From assembly GCF_008704795.1 (NCBI RefSeq), contig NZ_CP023690.1:4288501-4352500 (forward strand): 64,000 nt of DNA, given 5' to 3'. The notes under the pieces are model-generated. The model was not told the DNA's origin. It saw only the letters and a program-made list of their open reading frames with translations, and ran no database searches. Below, one piece after another: positions 53,060-61,572 of the stretch. The position numbers and the translations under genes were made by a program. Each line of letters opens with the position of its first letter. The first letter of the stretch is position 1. The DNA is from Streptomyces spectabilis (GTDB taxonomy: Bacteria > Actinomycetota > Actinomycetes > Streptomycetales > Streptomycetaceae).

Positions 53060-55900
53060 TCAGGGCTTCAGCACCAGCGTGTCGCTCGTGCTGTCCTCGA
53101 CGGCCTTCTTGGAGTACGACCACGGCAACAGCTCGCCCTTGACCCACTTGCTCGTCTGGTCGGTGTAGTGGTCGCTGTAGGCGTGCCCCGAAGCGCCGGT
53201 GAGGTTGATCCACTTGGACTTGTCGAAGTCCTTCAGGTTCACCACCATCCGCATCGACGGCACCCAGATGACGCCGTAGCCGCCCGCCGCGTTCCAGCCG
53301 GTGGCGTTGACCGTGGCCTCGCCGCCGCCGAGCTTCCAGGGGCCGCGGTTGAGCACGAACTGCAGCCAGCCGGGGCCCTCGGTGCCGAGCGTCTGGTTCT
53401 TCAGCGTGAGCCGGTGCAGACGGCCCCAGTTCCAGGTGTCGATGTCCTTGCCGAGCTTGGCCGTCAGGTCCCAGCGGGCGTCCGCGAGAGCCCGTGCGAA
53501 CAGCTGGTCGCGGTTCTTGGTCTCCTTGTCGGTGCGGTTGCCCGGGGTCTTCCACCAGTCGTTGTCCTCGTCGTTGAGGATCTTGCGGATGACCTCGAAG
53601 TAGCGGTCGCCGCCGTCGGGCTGCGCCGAGTCCGCGTCGCGCTCGCCGCACTCGCGGACCTTCTTGTCCTCGTCGGCGGGCCGGGTGTCGCTGGTGTGGT
53701 CCACCCACAGGCACTGGCCCTTGACGCGCAGCTCCTTGGGGAGCTTGTTGCCGATCGACAGCTGCAGGATGCTGCGCCAGACGGCGTTGAAGTACGCGGC
53801 CGCCGCCGAGTCGGCGTCCTGGGTGTAGTCCCAGCCCTCCAGGAGCTTCTGCGCCTCACGGACGTGCTTGTCGCTGATGTCGACCTTGAGCAGCTTGGGC
53901 ACGAGCAGGCGTGCGATCTCGCTGCTGTTGTCGGTCTGCATCAGCCGCATGTCCTCCGTGGAGATCTTGCCGCCGTTCTTGGTCTTGGACTTGATCAGGT
54001 CCTCGATGCGCTGGCTGCGCGCGCCGTAGCCCCAGTCCGTCGTGAGCTTGTACGGGTACTTGTCGCTGATCACGGCCTGGTTGGCGGTGACGATGTAGCC
54101 GCGCTTGGGGTTGTACTCGTAGGGCAGCTCGTCCTGCTCGATGTAGCCGGTCCAGCGGTACTTCGGGTCCCAGCCGGGCGCGGGCAGCGAGCCGTCGCCC
54201 TTCCCGCGCGTGGGGATCTTGCCGGGCGCCTGGTAGCCGATGTTGCCCTTGGTGTCGGCGTAGATGAGGTTCTGCGAGGGCACCTCGAAGGAGGCCGCCG
54301 CCTTGCGGAACTCCTTGAAGTCCTTGGCCCGGTTGAGCTCGAAGACGGCGTCCATGGACTTGCCGGGCGCGAGCGCGGTCCAGCGCAGCGCGATGCCGTA
54401 GCCCTCGCCGCGGTCCGGGGCCGCCGAGTCGACCTGGGCCCTCTTGCCGACCTTGACCAGCTCGTCGTCGCGGTCGGAGATCAGCGGGCCGTTGTTGGTC
54501 TCCCGGACGGTGATGGTCTTGGTCTTGCCGCCCGCGACCTTGATCTTCTCCTCGCGGGCGGTGAACGGCAGCACCTTCTCGCCGAACTGGTACCCGTCCG
54601 CGGTGAACTTCTCCAGGTAGAGGTCGGTGACGTCGGCGCCCAGGTTCGTCATGCCCCAGGCGATGTCCTGGTTGTGGCCGATGACCACGCCGGGCATCCC
54701 GGAGAAGGTGTAGCCGCTGACGTCGTACTGGCACTTCGCCGAGACCGAGCGGCAGTGCAGGCCCATCTGGTACCAGACGGACGGCAGCTGCGGCGCCAGG
54801 TGCGGGTCGTTGGCCAGCAGGGGCTTGCCGGTGATGGTGTGGGCGCCGGAGACGACCCACGAGTTGGAGCCGATGCCGTTGCCGTTCGAGCCGAGGCCCG
54901 CGTCCGGGACCTCGTCGAGCACGTCGGAGAGGCCGGAGAGCTGCGACTGGAGGCCGCTGGAGGGCTGGCCGCCGCCCGCGACACCGGTGCCGGTGCCGGT
55001 GCCGGTGCCCGTACTGCCAGTACCAGTGCTGCCGGTACCGGTGCCGGTGCTGCCGGTACCCATGCCCGTACTGCCGGTACCGGTGCCCGTACCGGTCTGC
55101 GACTGCGCGGTGCCCGAGCCGTCGCCGGTGAACTTCTTGGTGACCGGGTCGTACGCGCCCTCCTGGACGATCGGCTTGTTCCGGTCGTACGGGTAGTCCG
55201 GGTACAGGTCCTTGATCTGGGACGGGCCGAGGCGGCTCGTCATCAGGGAGCGGTCGATCTCGTCCTGCATGTTGCCGCGCAGGTCCCAGGCCATGGCCTT
55301 GAGCCAGGCCACCGAGTCGACGGGCGTCCACTTCTGGGGCTTGTAGTCGTTCTCGAACTCGAGCGCCGCGTACTCGAGCGAGATCTCCTTGCCCTCCTTG
55401 CCGTCGAGATAGGCGTTGACCCCCTTGGCGTACGCCTGGAGGTACTTCTTCGTCCCGGGCGAGAGCTTGGAGTCGTACTCCTTCTTGGCCACCCGGTGCC
55501 AACCGAGGGTGCGCAGGAATTCATCGGTCTTGACCTGGCTCTTGCCGAACATCTCGGAGAGCCGCCCGGAGGTCATATGGCGGCGGACGTCCATCTCCCA
55601 GAAGCGGTCCTGCGCCTGCACGAACCCCTGGGCCATGAACAGGTCCTCGGGGGAGTCGGCGTAGATCTGCGGAATGCCGTTGCCGTCGCGCTTGACGTCG
55701 ACCGGGCCCTTCAGGCCCTTCAGGTCGATGGTGCCCTTGGTCTGCGGGAAGGAGGCGCGGACGGTGCTGATGCTCCAGTACGCGCCGAAGCCGATGCCGC
55801 CGACGACGGCCAGGACCAGGAGGATCACGATCAGTCGGGCTCGGCGCCCCTTCTTCTTCCCGGGCTTAGCGCCGGAAGGGGCGGTGGTGTTGGAGGGCAT
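53060..55900 (-). CDS. Penicillin acylase family Ntn-hydrolase
   Basis: A 946-residue protein. Lys/Arg-rich N-terminus, one TM anchor (LIVILLVLAVVGGIGFGAY, about 22-41), alpha-chain (about 50-265), a (Gly-Thr/Ser)n linker (about 269-306), then the beta chain that begins at the autocatalytic Ser near residue 345 (GSNSWVVSG). Family members self-cleave and hydrolyse amide bonds of acyl amines, for example beta-lactams or acyl-homoserine lactones. ATG 55900 with AAGGA upstream is preferred to 56017. Substrate unknown. Confidence 0.91.
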   Translation of the reverse strand: MPSNTTAPSGAKPGKKKGRRARLIVILLVLAVVGGIGFGAYWSISTVRASFPQTKGTIDLKGLKGPVDVKRDGNGIPQIYADSPEDLFMAQGFVQAQDRFWEMDVRRHMTSGRLSEMFGKSQVKTDEFLRTLGWHRVAKKEYDSKLSPGTKKYLQAYAKGVNAYLDGKEGKEISLEYAALEFENDYKPQKWTPVDSVAWLKAMAWDLRGNMQDEIDRSLMTSRLGPSQIKDLYPDYPYDRNKPIVQEGAYDPVTKKFTGDGSGTAQSQTGTGTGTGSTGMGTGSTGTGTGSTGTGSTGTGTGTGTGVAGGGQPSSGLQSQLSGLSDVLDEVPDAGLGSNGNGIGSNSWVVSGAHTITGKPLLANDPHLAPQLPSVWYQMGLHCRSVSAKCQYDVSGYTFSGMPGVVIGHNQDIAWGMTNLGADVTDLYLEKFTADGYQFGEKVLPFTAREEKIKVAGGKTKTITVRETNNGPLISDRDDELVKVGKRAQVDSAAPDRGEGYGIALRWTALAPGKSMDAVFELNRAKDFKEFRKAAASFEVPSQNLIYADTKGNIGYQAPGKIPTRGKGDGSLPAPGWDPKYRWTGYIEQDELPYEYNPKRGYIVTANQAVISDKYPYKLTTDWGYGARSQRIEDLIKSKTKNGGKISTEDMRLMQTDNSSEIARLLVPKLLKVDISDKHVREAQKLLEGWDYTQDADSAAAAYFNAVWRSILQLSIGNKLPKELRVKGQCLWVDHTSDTRPADEDKKVRECGERDADSAQPDGGDRYFEVIRKILNDEDNDWWKTPGNRTDKETKNRDQLFARALADARWDLTAKLGKDIDTWNWGRLHRLTLKNQTLGTEGPGWLQFVLNRGPWKLGGGEATVNATGWNAAGGYGVIWVPSMRMVVNLKDFDKSKWINLTGASGHAYSDHYTDQTSKWVKGELLPWSYSKKAVEDSTSDTLVLKP
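54983..55096 (-). repeat. Gly-Thr minisatellite in penicillin acylase
   Basis: About 114 bp of degenerate GGTACCGGT / GGTGCC units encoding TG/ST dipeptides, placed just before the autocatalytic cleavage Ser. Probably prone to length variation. Confidence 0.85.
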
Positions 55901-56128
55901 CGCTGTCCTTGCTGTCCTTCGCGAGCGGCAGTTCGGGGCATGGGCGGGTCCTGGAGTGCTGGAGCAACCATAGGCGCAGGGCGGGACGGCCCCGGACGCG
56001 GAGTCGGAAACCGACATCGAACGAAAGTTCGCTCAATGTGGATGAAGTACAGGGGCCCACGTCAAGGAAGCGTTAAAACTTAGGTAAAGTAACGAAGCAC
56101 CACGGCTCGCACGACGGAAGGAACGCCC

Positions 56129-57628
56129 CTGTCTGTCCACGACCTCAACCAGCTCCTGCTCGTCTCCTCGCTCGTCCTGCTCGTCGCGGTGGTCGCCGTG
56201 CGCATCTCCTCGCGCAGCGGACTGCCCAGCCTGTTGCTCTACCTCGGCATCGGGGTGGCCATGGGCCAGGACGGCATAGGCAACGTCACGTTCAACAACG
56301 CACAACTGACCCAGGTCATCGGCTACGCGGCACTCGTCGTGATCCTGGCCGAGGGCGGCCTCGGCACCAAGTGGAGCGAGATCAAACCGGCGCTTCCCGC
56401 GGCCGCGTCCCTGGCGCTCGCGGGCGTCGCGGTGAGCGTCGGCGTGACCGCGGCGGCCGCGCACTACCTGGTCGGGCTCGAATGGCGACAGGCGCTCATC
56501 ATCGGCGCGGTGGTCTCGTCGACGGACGCGGCCGCGGTCTTCTCCGTCCTGCGCAGGGTCCCCCTCCCCTCCCGGGTCACCGGCGTCCTGGAGGCGGAGT
56601 CCGGCTTCAACGACGCCCCCGTGGTGATCCTCGTCGTGGCCTTCTCGGCCGCGGGCCCCGTGGACCACTGGTACGTCCTCATCGGCGAGATCGCCCTGGA
56701 GCTCGCCATCGGCGCCGCCATCGGCCTCGCGGTGGGCTGGCTCGGCGCCTACGGCCTGCGGCACGTGGCGCTGCCCGCGTCCGGCCTCTACCCGATCGCC
56801 GTCATGGCCATCGCCGTGACCTCCTACGCGGCCGGGGCCATGGCCCACGGCAGCGGCTTCCTCGCGGTGTACCTGGCCGCGATGGTCCTCGGCAACGCCA
56901 AGCTGCCGCACTGGCCCGCCACCCGGGGCTTCGCCGAAGGGCTCGGCTGGATCGCGCAGATCGGCATGTTCGTCCTGCTCGGCCTGCTGGTCACGCCGCA
57001 CACCCTGCTCGACGACATCTGGCCCGCCGTCCTCATCGGCCTGGCCCTGACGGTCGTCGCGCGACCCGTCTCGGTCTTCGTGAGCATGCTGCCCTTCACG
57101 ATGCCCTGGCAGGAGAAGGCGCTGATGTCCTGGGCGGGCCTGCGCGGCGCCGTGCCCATCATCCTCGCCACGATCCCCATGGTGAACGGGGTCGAGAACA
57201 GCGAGCGGATCTTCAACATCGTCTTCGTCCTGGTCGTCGTCTACACCCTGATCCAAGGGCCCACGCTGCCGGGACTCGCCAAGGCGCTCGGCCTCGGCAA
57301 CGGCTCGGGAACCTCCGACCTCGGCATCGAATCGGCCCCCCTGGAGCGGCTGCGCGGCCATCTGCTGTCGGTGCCCGTCCCGGAGGGCTCACTGCTGCAC
57401 GGCGTCGAGATCAACGAGCTGCGGCTGCCCGCGGGCTCGGCCGTCACCCTCGTCGTACGGGACGAGACCTCGTTCGTGCCGCTGCCCACCACGGTCCTGC
57501 GGCACGGCGACGAGCTCTTGGTGGTGGCGACCGAGCCGGCGCGCGACGCGGCCGAGAAGCGGCTGCGCGCGGTGGCCCAGGGCGGCAAGCTCGCGGGCTG
57601 GCTGGGGGTGCAGGGAGGGCAGCGGTGA
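56129..57628 (+). CDS. Cation/proton antiporter (CPA1, NhaP/CvrA-type) with TrkA-C domain
   Basis: About 499 residues with roughly 12 TM helices. Core motifs: SSTDAAAVFSVLRRVPLP near 140 and ESGFNDAPVVILV (acidic and Asp ion-binding residues). A C-terminal TrkA_C domain (about 405-480) binds regulators. No ATG/GTG/TTG lies in frame before the first TM, so CTG 56129, with GGAAGGAA 5 nt upstream, is the best start; GTG 56189 would remove the first TM. Probably K+/H+ or Na+/H+ exchange. Confidence 0.88.
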   Translation: MSVHDLNQLLLVSSLVLLVAVVAVRISSRSGLPSLLLYLGIGVAMGQDGIGNVTFNNAQLTQVIGYAALVVILAEGGLGTKWSEIKPALPAAASLALAGVAVSVGVTAAAAHYLVGLEWRQALIIGAVVSSTDAAAVFSVLRRVPLPSRVTGVLEAESGFNDAPVVILVVAFSAAGPVDHWYVLIGEIALELAIGAAIGLAVGWLGAYGLRHVALPASGLYPIAVMAIAVTSYAAGAMAHGSGFLAVYLAAMVLGNAKLPHWPATRGFAEGLGWIAQIGMFVLLGLLVTPHTLLDDIWPAVLIGLALTVVARPVSVFVSMLPFTMPWQEKALMSWAGLRGAVPIILATIPMVNGVENSERIFNIVFVLVVVYTLIQGPTLPGLAKALGLGNGSGTSDLGIESAPLERLRGHLLSVPVPEGSLLHGVEINELRLPAGSAVTLVVRDETSFVPLPTTVLRHGDELLVVATEPARDAAEKRLRAVAQGGKLAGWLGVQGGQR

Positions 57629-57956
57629 CCACAGGCCACGAGTGGCCGGGGGAATCACAGGTGTCGCCGGTCTCACTTCTCGTAATCACAGGCCTCATTT
57701 GTGATGTACCTGTATGATGAAGGCGCACTCGGTCCGTCCCGTCAGCGCGCTCTCAGCGCGTCGGCGGCGCGCGTACCGAGACCCACGCACCGACACTGAT
57801 CGAACCAACTCTGTCTGACGCAGAGCTGGCGCGACCGTATGGCGGCCGCGGCGCCCTCGCAGTGGGCTGCCCGGTATCTACCGCAGTTCTGCGCTAGAGG
57901 ACAGCTCTCGGCGCCCCCGCACGGGCGCGCTACCAGGCAGCAGAAAGGCATGGGCC
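57629..57956 (+). promoter_or_regulatory. Promoter and long leader of MFS gene
   Basis: A 328-nt gap. Directly repeated AATCACAGG at 57653 and 57684 (31 bp apart), the second forming ATCACA-N9-TGTGAT. A TATGAT -10-like box lies at 57713-57718, about 240 nt before the GTG. The leader can form CTCTG/CAGAG and GCGCCC/GGGCGC hairpins, the latter near the ribosome site. No gene seen in it. Confidence 0.55.
57684..57705. promoter_or_regulatory. ATCACA-N9-TGTGAT operator candidate
   Basis: Inverted repeat just upstream of the TATGAT box, with AATCACAGG repeated 31 bp upstream. Could be a GntR- or other dimeric-regulator site; the regulator is unknown. Confidence 0.5.
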
Positions 57957-59222
57957 GTGGCGTCCACGGTCACTGACCCCCGCCCGGGCTACGGGCAGTT
58001 GCTGCGCACCCCCCGCGCCTGGACGTTCCTGCTCCCCGGCTTCGCCGCGCGGCAGCCGTTCGCGATGCTCACCATCTCCATCGTGCTGCTCGTGCAGCAC
58101 ACCACCGGCTCGTACGGCGCCGCGGGTGCCGTCTCCGCCGCCACCGGCGTCTCCATGGCGCTGTTCGCCCCCTTCAGCGGCAAGCTCGCCGACCGGTTCG
58201 GGCAGCGTGCCGTGCTGCTGCCCGGCGTCCTCGTGCACACGGCGTCCGGTGTCGCCCTCACCGTGCTCGCGCTGTCCGACGCCCCCTTGTGGGCCCTCTT
58301 CGTCGCCGCGGTGCCCACGGGTGCCTCGACGCCGCAGATCGGCCCCATGGTGCGGGCCCGCTGGGGCGTCAAGCTCCAGGGTTCGCCGCTCGCGCAGACG
58401 GCCGCCGCCTTCGAGTCCGTCACGGACGAGCTGACCTTCGTGCTCGGCCCGCTGGTGGCGACCGCCCTGTGCACGGGCGTCGACCCGGCCGCCGGACTCC
58501 TCACGGAGGCCGGTCTGACCCTGGTGGGCGGCCTGCTGTTCGCCGCCCAGAAGAGCACTCAGCCGCAGCCGGCCGCGGCGGGCCACGCGCGCGTGAAGCA
58601 CGATTCGGCGCTCCGGGTGCCCGGTGTGCGCGTACTGATCGTGACGTTCCTCGGCATCGGCACGGTCTTCGGAGGCATGCAGGTCTCCCTGGCCGCCTTC
58701 ACGGAGTCCATCGACCGGCCCGGTCTGAACGGCGTCCTGTACGGCACCTTCGCCGCAGGCAACATGCTCTCCGGGATCATCTGCGGCGCCATCGCCTGGA
58801 AGGTCTCCCCGCAGCGGCGGCTCGTCGTCGGCTACACGGCGCTGGCCCTGATGGCCTCCGGCCTGTGGGCCGCGCAGTCGGTGCTCCTGCTGGCCGGGCT
58901 CGGCCTGCTCGTCGGCGTCTGCATCGCGCCCGCCCTGATCACGGGCTACACCCTGGTCGACAGCCTGGTCGCGCCGACCGCGCGCACGGAGGCCTTCACC
59001 CTGCTCACCGGTGCCGTCGCGCTGGGGCAGGCGGCCGCCGTCACGGTCGCCGGGCAGCTGGAGGACCGCCTCTGGGACGGTGCCGGATTCCTGGTGCCGC
59101 TCGGCGGCACCGTGCTCGCTCTGGCCGTGCTGCTGACTCTGCGTTCGCGGCTCACGCCGCCGGGCACGGGCCGGACCGTCGCACGTGGCGTGGGTCACCG
59201 CGTACCGGTGACGGTGGACTGA
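57957..59222 (+). CDS. MFS transporter
   Basis: A 421-residue protein with 12 TM helices. After TM2 it has the loop AFAPFSGKLADRFGQRAVLLPG (GxLaDrxGxrxv signature near residue 75). Related to sugar/drug efflux MFS proteins; no substrate assignable. GTG 57957 with AAAGG 8 nt upstream. Confidence 0.87.
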   Translation: MASTVTDPRPGYGQLLRTPRAWTFLLPGFAARQPFAMLTISIVLLVQHTTGSYGAAGAVSAATGVSMALFAPFSGKLADRFGQRAVLLPGVLVHTASGVALTVLALSDAPLWALFVAAVPTGASTPQIGPMVRARWGVKLQGSPLAQTAAAFESVTDELTFVLGPLVATALCTGVDPAAGLLTEAGLTLVGGLLFAAQKSTQPQPAAAGHARVKHDSALRVPGVRVLIVTFLGIGTVFGGMQVSLAAFTESIDRPGLNGVLYGTFAAGNMLSGIICGAIAWKVSPQRRLVVGYTALALMASGLWAAQSVLLLAGLGLLVGVCIAPALITGYTLVDSLVAPTARTEAFTLLTGAVALGQAAAVTVAGQLEDRLWDGAGFLVPLGGTVLALAVLLTLRSRLTPPGTGRTVARGVGHRVPVTVD

Positions 59223-59252
59223 ACCCGCGGAATACGTCACTATGGACCGTCG

Positions 59253-59279
59253 TTAGCACTCATCGAGTGAGAGTGCCAG
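59253..59279. promoter_or_regulatory. CIRCE element (HrcA operator)
   Basis: TTAGCACTC-N9-GAGTGCCAG, 10 nt before the GTG. Seven of nine positions pair between arms and the layout is the classical CIRCE. The -10-like TATGGA just upstream places it at the transcript start. Confidence 0.75.
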
Positions 59280-59289
59280 GAGGAAGCAA

Positions 59290-59616
59290 GTGCCGACGTA
59301 CCAGTACCAGTGCACCGAGTGCGGCGAGGGCCTCGAGGCGGTGCAGAAGTTCACCGATGACGCCCTGACCGTGTGCCCGAACTGCGACGGACGCCTCAAG
59401 AAGGTGTTCTCGGCGGTCGGCATCGTCTTCAAGGGCTCCGGCTTCTACCGCAACGACAGCCGCGGCTCGTCGTCGAGCAGCTCGCCCGCGTCGACGTCCT
59501 CTTCGTCCGCGTCGTCCTCTTCGACGTCGTCCGCGAAGTCGGCCTCTTCCTCCTCGTCGTCGTCCTCGGACTCCAAGGCGTCGAGCACCACCTCGTCGAG
59601 CTCATCGGCCGCGTAG
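59290..59616 (+). CDS. FmdB zinc-ribbon protein, Ruc chaperone-like
   Basis: A 108-residue protein. N-terminal FmdB ribbon with CTEC near residue 8 and CPNC near residue 29, then FKGSGFYRNDSR. Residues 60-108 are almost only Ser with Ala/Thr/Lys/Asp, a disordered tail. Mycobacterium tuberculosis Rv0991c (Ruc), next to the 5-formyl-THF ligase and galU in the same locus, has this layout and acts as a redox-regulated holdase. CIRCE upstream and synteny support orthology. GTG start with AGGAGG upstream. Confidence 0.88.
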   Translation: MPTYQYQCTECGEGLEAVQKFTDDALTVCPNCDGRLKKVFSAVGIVFKGSGFYRNDSRGSSSSSSPASTSSSSASSSSTSSAKSASSSSSSSSDSKASSTTSSSSSAA

Positions 59617-59639
59617 CGCGCCGGTTCTCCGCACTTCGC

Positions 59640-59675
59640 AAGGCCCCTCCGTCCCCCGGGACGGCGGGGCCTTTC
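59640..59675 (+). terminator. Hairpin terminator of fmdB gene
   Basis: AAGGCCCC-T-CCGTCCC / GGGACGG-C-GGGGCCTT, near-perfect 15-bp stem with CC loop, then TTTCGC. About 24 nt past the stop. Confidence 0.85.
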
Positions 59676-59715
59676 GCGCACCCGCCGCGGCCTCCCGGCC
59701 CTTTGTCCGTACGGC

Positions 59716-59721
59716 TACTGT
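59716..59721 (+). promoter_or_regulatory. Leaderless -10 box for mtnP
   Basis: TACTGT, 7 nt, then ATG 59729. Confidence 0.5.
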
Positions 59722-59728
59722 GCGGGCC

Positions 59729-60580
59729 ATGGTGAACACGGCGAACGCGCAGCAGGCCGATGTCGGCGTCATCGGCGGATCGGGCTTCTACTCCTTCCTC
59801 GACGACGTGACCGAAGTGCACGTCGACACCCCCTACGGCGCCCCGAGCGACTCCGTCCTCCTCGGTGACATGGCGGGGCGCCGGGTGGCCTTCCTGCCCC
59901 GCCACGGCCGCGGCCACCACCTGCCGCCGCACCGCATCAACTACCGCGCCAACCTGTGGGCGCTGCGCTCCCTGGGCGTGCGGCAGGTGCTCGGCCCGTG
60001 CGCGGTGGGCGGGCTCCGCCCCGAGTACGGGCCGGGGACTCTCCTCGTGCCCGACCAGTTCGTGGACCGCACGACGGGGCGCACGCAGTCGTACTTCGAC
60101 GGGCTTCCGCTGCCCGACGGCAGCGTGCCGAACGTGGTGCACGTGTCGCTGGCCGACCCGTACTGCCCGGCCGGTCGGGCCGCCGCCCTGAAGGCCGCGC
60201 GCGGCCAGGACTGGGAGCCGGTGGACGGCGGGACGCTCGTGGTGATCGAGGGGCCGCGGTTCTCGACCCGCGCGGAGTCGCGCTGGTACGCGTCGCAGGG
60301 CTGGTCCGTGGTGGGCATGACCGGCCACCCCGAGGCGGCGCTGGCCCGCGAACTGGAGCTCTGCTACACGTCGATGACGCTGGTCACCGACCTGGACGCG
60401 GGCGCGGAATCGGGCGCGGGCGTCTCGCACGACGAGGTCCTGCGGGTCTTCTCCGCGAACGTGGACCGGCTGCGGACGGTGCTCTTCGACGCGGTGGCGG
60501 GGCTTCCGGCGGCCGGGGCGCGGGACTGTCTGTGCGTGGGGGCGCTGGGTGGGATGGATCCGGGGTTTCGGCTGCCGTAG
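59729..60580 (+). CDS. mtnP: S-methyl-5'-thioadenosine phosphorylase
   Basis: A 283-residue protein of methionine salvage. Cleaves MTA from polyamine and other SAM reactions. Motifs: VIGGSGFY at the N-terminus (phosphate loop), PRHGRGHHLPPHRINYRAN (family signature), IEGPRFSTRAES, and GMTGHPEAALAREL. An intact length for the family; a Met/Cys-type residue in the SMTLVTDLDAG region fits MTAP more than PNP. Confidence 0.91.
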   Translation: MVNTANAQQADVGVIGGSGFYSFLDDVTEVHVDTPYGAPSDSVLLGDMAGRRVAFLPRHGRGHHLPPHRINYRANLWALRSLGVRQVLGPCAVGGLRPEYGPGTLLVPDQFVDRTTGRTQSYFDGLPLPDGSVPNVVHVSLADPYCPAGRAAALKAARGQDWEPVDGGTLVVIEGPRFSTRAESRWYASQGWSVVGMTGHPEAALARELELCYTSMTLVTDLDAGAESGAGVSHDEVLRVFSANVDRLRTVLFDAVAGLPAAGARDCLCVGALGGMDPGFRLP

Positions 60581-60606
60581 CCGAGGTCGGGGGCCGGAGC
60601 CAGGGC

Positions 60607-60641
60607 GGGGACGGGGGTGGGGGTGGGGACGGGGGTGGGGG
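60607..60641 (+). other. G-quadruplex-prone G-run array
   Basis: Runs of four or five G at 60607, 60613, 60619, 60625, 60631 and 60637 separated by 1-2 nt. Lies in the 218-nt gap between mtnP and the SAF-domain gene. Confidence 0.8.
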
Positions 60642-60798
60642 CCGGAGGACGGGCGGCGGAACTTTCCCTTCGGGTGAGGGAGTTGTCCACAACCGGCCGG
60701 TAGCGCACGGGGCTCAGCGGGATCGGCGGCGGGCCCGCATCGTGGGATCGGAATCCGAACTCCTCGGTCCGAACTCCTCACGGCGGGCGGTGGTCGTC

Positions 60799-61434
60799 AT
60801 GACGCAGGACGCTTCACACATCGGTACGCGCACCAGTACGTGGCCCGGCGCCCGGGCAGCGTCGTACGTGTCCGGGACGCGGCCCGGGCCCGGCGGCGGT
60901 GGGGGCGGAGGTGCCCCGCCCCCACCCTGCGAGGTGCCGCACTTCTCCCCCTTGCACGTGCGCGGCGGGCGTCGGCGGCTGCGGCGGCTGGCCCGGCACC
61001 GCAGGCGGGCGGTGGCCGTGGGGCTCGCGATGACCGCCGCCGCGCTTGCGGCCGCCGGCCCGGAGGACGCCGAGCGGTCACGGCCCGAGGACTCCACGGC
61101 GTCCGTGGCCGCGAAGGGGGCGGACGACGGAGGGCAGCGGCCGCGGCGGGCGGCCCGGCCGGTGACCGCGCCGGTCCGGATCGCGGACGCGGCGACGGCG
61201 CGCCTGCTGCGCCCCGGCGACCGCGTGGACGTGGTCGCGGCGGAGGACCCGGCGACGGGCGGGGGCGGCGCACCCCGGGTGGTCGCGTCGAACGCCCGGG
61301 TGTCCGAGGTGCCGGAGCTCGCGGACGGGACGGCGGAGGGCGGGGCACTGGTCGTCCTCTCCGTGCCCAGAAGGACGGCGGCGCGGCTCGCGGGAGCGAG
61401 CGCCACCGCGCGCCTGGCGGTGACGCTGCGATGA
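60799..61434 (+). CDS. SAF-domain membrane protein (CpaB/RcpC-like)
   Basis: About 211 residues. A Gly/Pro-rich N-terminus (about 1-45), an Arg cluster then TM (AVAVGLAMTAAALAAAG), and a C-terminal SAF domain (RIADAATARLLRPGDRVDVVAAEDP). Resembles Flp pilus assembly CpaB, but no other pilus gene is nearby. It is common as a single gene beside mscL in Streptomyces. ATG 60799; upstream GTG codons are possible. Confidence 0.78.
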   Translation: MTQDASHIGTRTSTWPGARAASYVSGTRPGPGGGGGGGAPPPPCEVPHFSPLHVRGGRRRLRRLARHRRRAVAVGLAMTAAALAAAGPEDAERSRPEDSTASVAAKGADDGGQRPRRAARPVTAPVRIADAATARLLRPGDRVDVVAAEDPATGGGGAPRVVASNARVSEVPELADGTAEGGALVVLSVPRRTAARLAGASATARLAVTLR

Positions 61435-61572
61435 GTCGCGCGCCCGCGCAGACGCCTGATGCTCTGTCAAGTCGCTCGTTCGCGTTACGGAAGTGGACAG
61501 GGCTGCCAGGCGCTGCCGTAGGTTGCGAAGCGGTTTGCCGCACAACCCGCATTTGCAACGAAAGGCCTAGTG

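Noticed and set aside
54983..55096. Possible CRISPR-like array
   Set aside because: Short degenerate coding repeats without spacers, in frame in the penicillin acylase.
60799..61434. Flp/Tad pilus locus
   Set aside because: Only one SAF/CpaB-like gene; no pilin, secretion ATPase or TadB/C genes nearby.
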